Assembly: GCA_023438115.1 (NCBI GenBank)
Contig: JAEZEB010000061.1
Location: forward strand, 1 to 6,084
Length of the DNA: 6,084 bases
Reading direction: 5' to 3'
Source of the DNA: Pseudomonadota bacterium
GTDB taxonomy: Bacteria; Pseudomonadota; Gammaproteobacteria; Burkholderiales; Burkholderiaceae_C
The notes under the pieces are model-generated. The model ran no database searches and was not told the DNA's origin. It saw nothing but the letters and a program-made list of their open reading frames with translations. Numbering within the stretch: the first letter of the stretch is position 1; the number at the start of each line of letters is the position of its first letter. The translations under genes were made by a program, and so were the position numbers. This document shows positions 1-5,558 of the stretch, piece after piece.

Positions 1-1
1 C

Positions 2-403
2 GACGCCGAGCGCCGCCGGCGCGCCGCCGCCCGCCTCGAAGCCCAGCAGGAGCGCAATTCGCCCGAGCGGCTGAAGCAGGAAGAAGAGCGCCGCGCGAAG
101 GCCCTGGAAGACCACCAGGAGCGCCAGGAGCGCGCCGCCGAGAAGGCCGCTCGCCGGGCCGAAGTCGAGGAGAAGGGGGCGCAGGCGGCCACGCCGCGAA
201 CCCCCGCCGCGCCGTCGCCCCAGGGCGAACCCCGGGCGCCGCGCACGGCCACGGGCCCGCAGATCACGCCGGAAGAGGCCGCGCGCAACCGCGCCGCCCA
301 CGAGGAGCGCGTGCGCGAGGCGCGGGAGCACGAAGCCGAGGTTCGCAAGCGCCTGGCCGAGCGCAAGAAGCCGCCCGCGGCGAGCCTGCCGGTCCCGCCC
401 TGA
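2..403 (+). CDS. C-terminal part of a highly charged, probably coiled-coil protein (5' end outside window)
   Basis: The frame is open from the left edge to a TGA at 401-403 and gives 133 residues; the start lies upstream of the window. I do not recognise the family. The first ~60 residues are dominated by Arg, Glu, Ala, Lys and Gln with almost no aromatic or large hydrophobic residues, as expected of a long charged helix or coiled coil. Residues of about 60-85 are a Pro/Ala/Thr-rich linker. A second charged helical stretch (about 88-122) follows, and the protein ends in a short Pro-rich tail (PPAASLPVPP). No catalytic motif, membrane segment or cysteine is visible. In-frame third positions are strongly G/C and no stop interrupts the frame, which supports real coding. 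It faces the phosphatase gene tail to tail, so the two are not co-transcribed. Function is unknown; confidence is in the frame, not a role. Confidence 0.7.
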   Translation, partial: DAERRRRAAARLEAQQERNSPERLKQEEERRAKALEDHQERQERAAEKAARRAEVEEKGAQAATPRTPAAPSPQGEPRAPRTATGPQITPEEAARNRAAHEERVREAREHEAEVRKRLAERKKPPAASLPVPP

Positions 404-425
404 GGCGGACCGGCGCCGGCCTCAG
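400..425. terminator. Inverted repeat between convergent genes, candidate bidirectional terminator
   Basis: CTGAGGC at 400-406 is the exact reverse complement of GCCTCAG at 419-425, giving a 7-bp stem around a 12-base loop. The loop region contributes to a further palindrome, CCGGCGCCGG (410-419), which could fold as an alternative. The TGA of the upstream gene (401-403) and the TGA of the phosphatase (422-424, - strand) lie at matching places in the two arms. There is no T-run on either side, so it is not a canonical intrinsic terminator. A terminating or 3'-end-protecting role is inferred from its position between two convergent genes. Confidence 0.45.
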
Positions 426-1186
426 TCGGTCAGCGGCTCCAGCTTGACGATCACCAGCGACAGGTTGTCGCCGCCGCCGTGCGCGCGCTGGCGTGCCTTG
501 TCGATCAGGAATTCCGTCGCCTCGCGCGGCGAGAGCGAGGACAGCACCGAGCCGAGTTCCTCCGCGCTGAAGTAGTGCCACACGCCGTCGCTGCAGGCCA
601 GCAGCGTGTCGCCGGGGCGCAGCTGGGCGATGGTGTGCACCTCCGCCGGCGGATCGTCCTCGGCGCCCAGGCAGCCCATGAGGATGTTGGACTGCGGATG
701 CACGTTGGCCTCTTCCTCGGTGAGCTCGCCGCGGTCCACCAGCGTCTGCACGTAGGAGTGGTCCATGGTGCGCTTGACCAGCCGGTTGCTGTGGAAGTGG
801 TAGATGCGCGAGTCGCCCGCGTGCACCCAGTGGCATTCGCCGTCGGGGTTGATGATGAAGGCGGCGATGGTGCTGTGCGGCTCCTGCTCCGAGGAGATCG
901 CGGTGAGCTTGATCACCAGGTGCGACTCCTGCACCATCTGCTTGAGCACCGCGGGCGTGTCGTCCGAGGCGGGCGAGTAGCGCTCGAACAGCTGCTTGCA
1001 GGTCATCATCACCTGGTCCGAGGCCTTGCGGCCGCCGCTGCGCCCGCCCATGCCGTCGGCGACCACCCCCAGCACGCAGCCGTTGATGCGCGGGTGCGCC
1101 ACCAGCGCGATCTGGTCCTGCTGGTATTCCCGGTCGCCCTTGTGGATGCCGGTGGATGCGGTGATGCGGTAGCCCTTGTTGCTCAT
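422..1186 (-). CDS. PP2C/PPM-family serine/threonine protein phosphatase
   Basis: A 254-residue single-domain, metal-dependent phosphatase of the PPM/PP2C family, which removes phosphate from Ser/Thr residues; there is no signal peptide or membrane segment, so it is probably cytosolic. Motifs in order: GDREYQQDQ (residues 17-25, metal-ligand Asp24), VADGMGGRSGG (42-52, Asp44), STIAAF (105-110), HAGDSRIY (122-129), DHSY (142-145), ACSDGVW (197-203, Asp200) and GGGDNLSLVIV (237-247, Asp240). All core metal-binding acidic positions appear present. Where many relatives have Asn-Glu-Asp or Asn-Gln-Asp before the first ligand, this one has Gln-Gln-Asp. I chose the ATG at 1186 (MSNKGYRITAS) because the fold begins right there; the frame stays open to an ATG at 1279, but those 31 extra residues look unlike the family and would consume the divergent promoter region. 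No strong Shine-Dalgarno sequence is seen. No kinase lies nearby, so its substrate is unknown. Confidence 0.93.
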   Translation of the reverse strand: MSNKGYRITASTGIHKGDREYQQDQIALVAHPRINGCVLGVVADGMGGRSGGRKASDQVMMTCKQLFERYSPASDDTPAVLKQMVQESHLVIKLTAISSEQEPHSTIAAFIINPDGECHWVHAGDSRIYHFHSNRLVKRTMDHSYVQTLVDRGELTEEEANVHPQSNILMGCLGAEDDPPAEVHTIAQLRPGDTLLACSDGVWHYFSAEELGSVLSSLSPREATEFLIDKARQRAHGGGDNLSLVIVKLEPLTD

Positions 1187-1281
1187 GGAAGCGTTCGGTT
1201 GCCCAGGCGGGGATCGCTCGATTATCTCCCGCCAAAGACGTATGATCGAATTCCCTCGAAGCGGCGCCCCGCTTTTCACCC
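1187..1281. promoter_or_regulatory. Divergent promoter region between phosphatase and ydcH-like gene
   Basis: This 95-bp gap separates two genes read outward and is richer in A/T than its surroundings between about 1221 and 1280. On the + strand TATGAT (1241-1246) matches five of six -10 consensus bases and would start a transcript around 1253, about 30 bases before the TTG at 1282. On the - strand GATAAT (1226 down to 1221) also matches five of six and would serve the phosphatase starting at 1186. Neither has a convincing -35 at 16-18 bp; the best are three-of-six matches. No operator-like dyad or LexA-type box is seen. The boxes are visible; promoter activity is inferred. Confidence 0.35.
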
Positions 1282-1485
1282 TTGGACTCGAACCTGCACT
1301 CCCCCGAAAGGCGCCTGATCGAGCTGCGCATGGAGCATGCCGACCTCGACGCCATGATCGACCGCGCGGCGGAACGGTACCCGGTGGACGAACTCATGAT
1401 GCGGCGCCTGAAGAAGCGGCGCCTCGCCTTGCGCGACCAGATCGCCCGGCTCGAACTCGTGCTCGATCCCAAAGAACCCGCGTGA
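1282..1485 (+). CDS. YdcH/DUF465 family small protein
   Basis: A 67-residue protein with the look of the YdcH/DUF465 family: an N-terminal helix (PERRLIELRMEHADLDAMID, residues 8-27), a short turn (ERYPVDEL) and a second basic helix (MRRLKKRRLALRDQIARL, 40-57). Length is typical. The family forms small helical hairpins, and I know of no established biochemical role. The start is a TTG at 1282: an in-frame stop at 1243-1245 and the lack of upstream ATG or GTG exclude a longer ATG/GTG form, while the first internal ATG (1330) would remove the conserved first half of helix 1. No clear Shine-Dalgarno sequence precedes the TTG, so expression may be low or the start may differ. Its stop overlaps the helicase start (TGATG), which implies co-transcription and probable translational coupling. 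Confidence 0.85.
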   Translation: MDSNLHSPERRLIELRMEHADLDAMIDRAAERYPVDELMMRRLKKRRLALRDQIARLELVLDPKEPA

Positions 1486-3554
1486 TGACGGAATCGGCAG
1501 CCGCGTCGCCGCCGCACCACGACGACTCCGGCGCGGCGTGGCCCGCCGACGCGCCCGACCTCGAGCAACTCGCCCGCGAAGCCTTCGTTCCCGAGGGCGC
1601 CCTCGCGCGCGCCGCCGAGGCCTTCCGTCCGCGCCCCGGCCAGACCGAGCTGGCCGTGGCCGTGGCGCGCACCATCGCGCAGGGCGGGGCGCTGGTGGTC
1701 GAGGCCGGCACCGGCGTCGGCAAGACTTTCTCGTACCTCGTGCCGGCGCTCCTGAGCGGCGAGCGCGTGCTGCTCTCCACCGCCACCAAGACCCTGCAGG
1801 ACCAGCTGTTCGGCCGCGACCTGCCGCGGCTGGCCGAGGCGCTGGGCCTGCCCGTTCGCATGGCGCTCCTGAAGGGGCGCGCCAGCTACCTGTGCACCCA
1901 CCGCCTCGAGCTCGCGCGGCGCGACGCGAGCCTGCCCGATCGCACCGCGCTGCGCACGCTGGCGAAGATCGAGGAATGGGCGCAGGCCACGCGCACCGGC
2001 GACCTCGCCGAGATGCCCGGACTCGACGAGCGTTCGCCCGTGCTGCCGCTGGTGACCTCCACGCGCGAGAACTGCCTGGGTTCGCAATGCCCCAGGTTCC
2101 GCGGCTGCCATGTGCACAACGCACGCCGCGAGGCGCTCGCGGCCGATGTCGTCGTGATCAACCACCACCTGTTCTTCGCCGATCTGGCGGTGCGCGAATC
2201 GGGCATGGCCGAACTGCTGCCCTCGGTGCGCGTGGTGATCTTCGACGAGGCGCACCAGCTGAACGAAACCGGCGTGCAGTTTCTCGGCCGCCAGGTGGGC
2301 ACCGCGCAGGTGCTCGATTTCGCTCGCGACATGCTGGGCGCGGGCCTGCAGCTCGCCCGCGGCCTGGTCGATTGGCAGCAGCTGGCCGGCGCCACCGAAC
2401 GCGCCGCGCGCGAACTGCGCCTCGTGATCGGCCGCACGCCGGCGGGCAGCCGCCTGCGCTGGACCGGCGTGGCGCCCGAGGGCGTGCACGAAGGCAGCTG
2501 GTGCGATGCGGTGCAGGCGCTCGAGACGGCGCTCACCCAGGCCGCCGGCGGCCTGGCGACGGTCAGCGAAATCGCTCCCGACTTCGTCCGGCTGCACGAG
2601 CGGGCGCTGCTGCTGGTGCAGCGCCTGGAAGGCTTCACGCGCGAGGCCGAACCCGGCGCCGTGCGCTGGCTCGACGCCGGCACGCACCTGCGGCTGGTGG
2701 AGTCGCCGCTGGACATCGCGCAGGCGGTGCAGGACAGGCTGCTGAAATCCGGCGAGGCCGAGGCCGACCCCGAGGCCAGGCCACGCGCCTGGGTGTTCAC
2801 GTCGGCGACGCTGGGGGACGATGCGCGCCTGTCGTGGTTCACCGAGCCCTGCGGCCTGCAGGAGGCCGAGGTGCTGCGCGTGGCGAGTCCCTTCGACTAT
2901 CCGTCGCAGGCCGCGGTGTACGTGCCACGCCAGTTGCCGCGCCCCAATGATCCGGCGCACAGCGGCGCGGTGGCGGCGCTCGCGCAGCGCGCGGCCCTGC
3001 GCCTGGGCGGCCGGACCATGGTGCTCACCACCACCTTGCGCGCGCTGCGCGCGATCGGCGAGCAGCTGCAGGCGCATTTCCAGGCAACGGGCGAACTCGA
3101 GGTGCTGGTGCAGGGCCAGTGGCCCAAGCGGCGGTTGATCGAGCGCTTCCGCGACGGCGCGAGCGATGGGCGACCGGGTTGCATCCTCGTGGCCTCGGCC
3201 TCCTTCTGGGAAGGGGTGGACGTGCCCGGCGAGGCGCTGCAGCTGGTGGTGATCGACAAGCTGCCGTTCCCGCCGCCGGGCGATCCGCTGGTGGAGGCGC
3301 GCGGCCAGCGCCTGGAGGCGCAGGGCCGCAGCCCCTTCAACGACTATTCCGTGCCCGAAGCGGCAGTGGCGCTGAAGCAGGGCGCCGGGCGCCTGATTCG
3401 CAGCGAGAGCGACGAGGGCCTGCTGGTGGTGTGCGACACGCGCCTGGTGCAGATGGGCTATGGCCGCCGGCTGCTGGCGGCTTTGCCGCCGATGCGGCGG
3501 ATCGCGGACGAGGCGGACTTCGAGGAAGCGCTCCAGCGGCTGGCGGGGCGCTGA
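1485..3554 (+). CDS. ATP-dependent iron-sulfur DNA helicase, DinG/YoaA family
   Basis: A 689-residue superfamily 2 helicase of the XPD/DinG group, which uses ATP to unwind DNA (DinG also unwinds R-loops and D-loops) with 5'-3' polarity in characterised members. Visible in order: RPGQ near residues 50-53 (Q-like motif), Walker A AGTGVGKT (74-81), STATKTLQDQL (98-108, motif Ia), four cysteines C137, C197, C202 and C208 spaced like the 4Fe-4S cluster of this family, INHHLFF (225-231), DEAH (254-257), FTSATL (438-443), SFWEGVDVPG (573-582) and QGAGRLIR (632-639, motif VI). All key residues are intact. The first ~25 residues are a low-complexity leader rich in Ala, Pro, His and Asp. The ATG at 1485 overlaps the preceding TGA; an upstream extension in the same frame would run over the ydcH-like gene and is unlikely. 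It resembles YoaA as much as DinG, and I cannot separate these by eye, so no symbol is given. No SOS box was found. Confidence 0.93.
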   Translation: MTESAAASPPHHDDSGAAWPADAPDLEQLAREAFVPEGALARAAEAFRPRPGQTELAVAVARTIAQGGALVVEAGTGVGKTFSYLVPALLSGERVLLSTATKTLQDQLFGRDLPRLAEALGLPVRMALLKGRASYLCTHRLELARRDASLPDRTALRTLAKIEEWAQATRTGDLAEMPGLDERSPVLPLVTSTRENCLGSQCPRFRGCHVHNARREALAADVVVINHHLFFADLAVRESGMAELLPSVRVVIFDEAHQLNETGVQFLGRQVGTAQVLDFARDMLGAGLQLARGLVDWQQLAGATERAARELRLVIGRTPAGSRLRWTGVAPEGVHEGSWCDAVQALETALTQAAGGLATVSEIAPDFVRLHERALLLVQRLEGFTREAEPGAVRWLDAGTHLRLVESPLDIAQAVQDRLLKSGEAEADPEARPRAWVFTSATLGDDARLSWFTEPCGLQEAEVLRVASPFDYPSQAAVYVPRQLPRPNDPAHSGAVAALAQRAALRLGGRTMVLTTTLRALRAIGEQLQAHFQATGELEVLVQGQWPKRRLIERFRDGASDGRPGCILVASASFWEGVDVPGEALQLVVIDKLPFPPPGDPLVEARGQRLEAQGRSPFNDYSVPEAAVALKQGAGRLIRSESDEGLLVVCDTRLVQMGYGRRLLAALPPMRRIADEADFEEALQRLAGR

Positions 3555-3562
3555 GCGCGCCC
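3546..3562. terminator. GC hairpin at the helicase/bamD convergent junction
   Basis: GGGCGC (3546-3551) pairs perfectly with GCGCCC (3557-3562), leaving TGAGC as a five-base loop. The loop begins with the helicase stop codon (3552-3554), and the right arm touches the last base of the bamD stop codon (3562-3564, - strand). The genes are only 7 bp apart, so any shared 3'-end signal must overlap them. No T-tract follows in either direction, so Rho-independent termination is doubtful. The base pairing is seen; the role is inferred. Confidence 0.35.
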
Positions 3563-4368
3563 TACCAGAGCTTCCACCAGGGTTTGTCTTCCGGCTTGCC
3601 GCGGCCGGTGGTGAGGTAGGTGCTCTGCGGGTAGTTCGTCTCGAGCACGCGGCGCGCATCGTCGCGCAGCTGCGTCATGCCCAGCGCGTCGTACGAGCGC
3701 ACCAGGATGAACAGGGCTTCCTCGATGGCGGGCACCTCGCGGTAGTCGGCGATGGCGGACTGCGCGCGGTTGATCGCGGCCACGTAGGCGCCGCGGTTCA
3801 TGTAGTAGCGCGCGACGTGCACCTCGTACTGCGCCAGCGAGTTGACGATGTACGTCATGCGCGCGCGGGCGTCGGGCGTGTAGCGCGACTCGGGGAAGCG
3901 GTTCACCAGCTCGCGGAAGGACTCGAAGGATTCCTTGGCAGCCTTCTGGTCGCGCTCGGAGAGGTCCTGCCGCGTGAGCCAGGAGAACATCCCGAGGTTG
4001 TCGTTGAAGTTGACGATGCCCTTGAGGTAGAGCGCGTAGTCGAGGGCCGGGCTCGTGGGGTGCAGCTTGATGAAGCGGTCCAGCGTCGCGAGGGCCTGCG
4101 CCTGCTCGCCGGACTTGTACTGCGCGTAAGCGCGATCGAGCTGGGCCTGCTGCGCGAGCGGCGTGCCGGCGGCGCGGCCTTCGAGCTTCTCGAGCAGCGG
4201 GACCGCCTTGTCCCAGCCGCCGCCGCTCATCTCGTCCTTCGCCTCGGCGTAGATGCGGTTCGGGCTCCAGGCGGCCGTCTTGTCCTCTTCCTTCGTGGTG
4301 CCGCAGCCTGCCAGCATCGCGGCGGCGAGCAGCACGGGGAACACCGATAATTTGGCCGGAACGCGCAC
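3562..4368 (-). CDS. bamD: Outer membrane protein assembly factor BamD (lipoprotein)
   Basis: A 268-residue lipoprotein. BamD is the essential lipoprotein partner of BamA in the BAM complex, which folds beta-barrel proteins into the outer membrane from the periplasmic side. The N-terminus is a lipoprotein signal: basic residues (R2, K6), a hydrophobic core (about 7-18) and the lipobox LAGC with lipidated Cys22, followed by Gly-Thr, consistent with outer-membrane sorting. The mature part is tetratricopeptide-like helical repeats (about 35-245), with family-typical stretches such as NFNDNLGMFSWLTRQDLSER, RFPESRYTPDAR and YYMNRGAYVAAINRAQ. It ends in a Trp-rich tail (KPWWKLW). It is slightly longer than the ~245-residue E. 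coli protein. The start is a GTG at 4368: the in-frame stop upstream (4404-4402) leaves no ATG or GTG further out, and GAGAG seven bases ahead is a fair ribosome site. It is transcribed away from rluD and towards the helicase. Confidence 0.96.
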   Translation of the reverse strand: MRVPAKLSVFPVLLAAAMLAGCGTTKEEDKTAAWSPNRIYAEAKDEMSGGGWDKAVPLLEKLEGRAAGTPLAQQAQLDRAYAQYKSGEQAQALATLDRFIKLHPTSPALDYALYLKGIVNFNDNLGMFSWLTRQDLSERDQKAAKESFESFRELVNRFPESRYTPDARARMTYIVNSLAQYEVHVARYYMNRGAYVAAINRAQSAIADYREVPAIEEALFILVRSYDALGMTQLRDDARRVLETNYPQSTYLTTGRGKPEDKPWWKLW

Positions 4369-4400
4369 GCTGAAACTCTCTTTACCTGAAAGGGCGAGGC

Positions 4401-4406
4401 ATTATA
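4401..4406 (-). promoter_or_regulatory. Perfect -10 box (TATAAT) for bamD
   Basis: Read on the - strand, 4406 down to 4401 is TATAAT, an exact sigma-70 -10 consensus in very GC-rich DNA. Transcription would begin near 4394, giving a leader of about 26 bases containing the GAGAG ribosome site before the GTG at 4368. No good -35 is seen 15-19 bp upstream, so recognition may rely on other contacts. The same stretch read on the + strand offers TTTACC (4381-4386) and TATATC (4403-4408) spaced 16 bp, a weaker possible promoter for rluD. Confidence 0.55.
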
Positions 4407-4481
4407 TCGACCGACCCACCGCAGGCGGCCACCGAGGACCTGATCGACGAAGCCGGCCCCGATGCCGAGACGCGGGCCTTC

Positions 4482-5429
4482 GTGGTCGATGCGTCCTCGC
4501 ACGGGGAGCGCCTCGACCGCGCGCTCGCGCAACTGGTGCCCGAATTCTCCCGCAGCTACCTGCAGCAGCTGATCGAGGCGGGCGCGGTGCGCCTGCAGGG
4601 CCGCGCCGCCACCAAGCCCTCGCAGCGCGTGCGCGCGGGGGAGGGCGGCGAAATCGAACTGCGCCCCACGCCCCAGAGCCAGGCCTTCCAGCCCGAAGCG
4701 ATTCCGCTGTCCGTGGTGTACGAGGACGAACACCTGCTGGTGGTCCACAAGCCCGCCGGCCTGGTGGTGCATCCCGCGCCCGGCAACTGGAGCGGCACGC
4801 TGCTCAACGCACTGCTCGCGCGTGACGCCGCCGCCCGCGCGCTGCCGCGCGCCGGCATCGTGCATCGCCTGGACAAGGACACCAGCGGCCTCATGGTCGT
4901 GGCGCGCACGCGCACGGCGATGGACCGCCTCGTCGAGAGCATCGCGGCGCGCACCGTCTCTCGCCGCTACCTCGCGCTGGCGCACCGGCCCTGGGAAGGG
5001 CCGCAGGAGCGCCGCGTGGAAGCGGCCATAGGGCGCGATCCGCGCAATCGCCTGCGCATGGCGGTCGTCGATTTGCAGCGTCACCCCGGCAAGCCCGCCG
5101 CGACGCGGTTCCGGCTGCTGCAGCAGGCGGAGCAGGGCTGCGCGCTCCTGTGCACGCTGGAGACCGGACGCACCCACCAGATCCGCGTGCACCTCGCGCA
5201 CCTGGGGCATCCGCTGGTGGCCGATCCCCTGTATGGCGGCGCGCCGGGGGCCGGTCTCGCGCGCCAGGCGCTGCATGCCTTCCAGCTCGCGTTCGCGCAC
5301 CCCGTGACGGGCGCACCGCTGGCCTTCACCGCGGCCCTGCCACCCGACCTCGCGGCGGCGTGGTCCGCCTGGGGGCTGCGTTACAATGAATCCGAATGGC
5401 TCACGAGCCGGCCCGCGCGGCAGCCCTGA
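4482..5429 (+). CDS. rluD: 23S rRNA pseudouridine synthase RluD
   Basis: RluD isomerises uridines to pseudouridine in helix 69 of 23S rRNA (1911, 1915 and 1917 in E. coli), a step needed for normal large-subunit maturation. From the GTG at 4482 the protein is 315 residues. It has an N-terminal S4-like RNA-binding domain (about 8-68, ERLDRALAQLVPEFSRSYLQ), then the synthase domain: VYEDEHLLVVHKPAGLVVHP (H89-K90-P91), AGIVHRLDKDTSGLMVVA with catalytic Asp131, and the GRTHQIRVHLAH loop (229-240). The last ~15 residues look like a non-conserved tail. The start is uncertain. 4482 is the first ATG/GTG/TTG after an in-frame stop at 4371-4373, but coding-like sequence continues upstream to about 4407 and the GTG start cuts off the first strand of the S4 domain. 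Candidates upstream are ATT (4401), ATA (4404) and CTG (4440). RluD rather than another RluA-family member is a judgement from overall similarity and the bamD/rluD neighbourhood. Confidence 0.93.
   Translation: MVDASSHGERLDRALAQLVPEFSRSYLQQLIEAGAVRLQGRAATKPSQRVRAGEGGEIELRPTPQSQAFQPEAIPLSVVYEDEHLLVVHKPAGLVVHPAPGNWSGTLLNALLARDAAARALPRAGIVHRLDKDTSGLMVVARTRTAMDRLVESIAARTVSRRYLALAHRPWEGPQERRVEAAIGRDPRNRLRMAVVDLQRHPGKPAATRFRLLQQAEQGCALLCTLETGRTHQIRVHLAHLGHPLVADPLYGGAPGAGLARQALHAFQLAFAHPVTGAPLAFTAALPPDLAAAWSAWGLRYNESEWLTSRPARQP
5382..5387 (+). promoter_or_regulatory. Possible -10 box inside the rluD 3' end
   Basis: TACAAT (5382-5387) matches five of six -10 consensus bases and sits in an A/T-rich island inside the last codons of rluD. 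It would start a transcript near 5394-5396, running towards scpB with a leader of about 165 bases. No convincing -35 lies 16-19 bp upstream. Coincidence within the codons for Tyr-Asn-Glu is possible. Confidence 0.3.
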
Positions 5430-5558
5430 CGACCGGGGCGCGCACCAGCGGCGGGCCGCGCGGCGCCTCCCGGAGGGGGTGGCCCCGCAGCGAGAACGAC
5501 GACCCAGCCTTGGCCCTGAAAAGCAGCGCTCCCTGAGCGCCCCTTCCACGAAGAGACC
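5430..5558. other. rluD-scpB intergenic region with GC-rich dyads
   Basis: This 129-bp gap has no recognised gene. It contains the 10-bp palindrome GCCGCGCGGC (5455-5464), a short CCTCCCGGAGG dyad (5467-5477), GGGG...CCCC close by (5475-5486), and a clean hairpin, GCGCT/AGCGC with loop CCCTG (5526-5540), 18 bases before the scpB ATG. A + strand frame opened by an ATG at 5396 (inside the rluD tail, different frame) runs 46 codons to a TGA at 5534-5536; its product (MAHEPARAAALTTGAR...) is unlike anything I recognise and its base composition by codon position is not clearly coding. Leader, terminator/antiterminator or a dispersed repeat are all possible. Confidence 0.4.

Noticed and set aside
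1187..1279. Longer phosphatase starting at the ATG at 1279
   Set aside because: Adds 31 residues not typical of the family and leaves almost no space for the divergent promoters; MSNKGYR at 1186 starts directly at the PP2C fold.
1201..1281. SOS (LexA) box upstream of the helicase operon
   Set aside because: No CTGT-N8-ACAG-like dyad is present in the divergent region.
1176..1484. Helicase extended 103 codons upstream in the same frame
   Set aside because: It would overlap the ydcH-like gene completely, and the extension is Arg/Pro-rich shadow sequence; the ATG at 1485 gives the normal family layout.
264..3659. Open frame of 1131 codons on the - strand crossing the phosphatase, ydcH-like and helicase region
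   Set aside because: Antisense shadow of the well-supported helicase and out of frame with the phosphatase; the product is His/Arg/Gln/Ala-rich with no domain, as expected from the reverse of G/C-ending codons.
5526..5540. Hairpin before scpB as an intrinsic terminator of rluD
   Set aside because: A 5-bp stem followed by CCCTTCC rather than a T-run, only 18 bases from the scpB start; kept only as part of the intergenic description.
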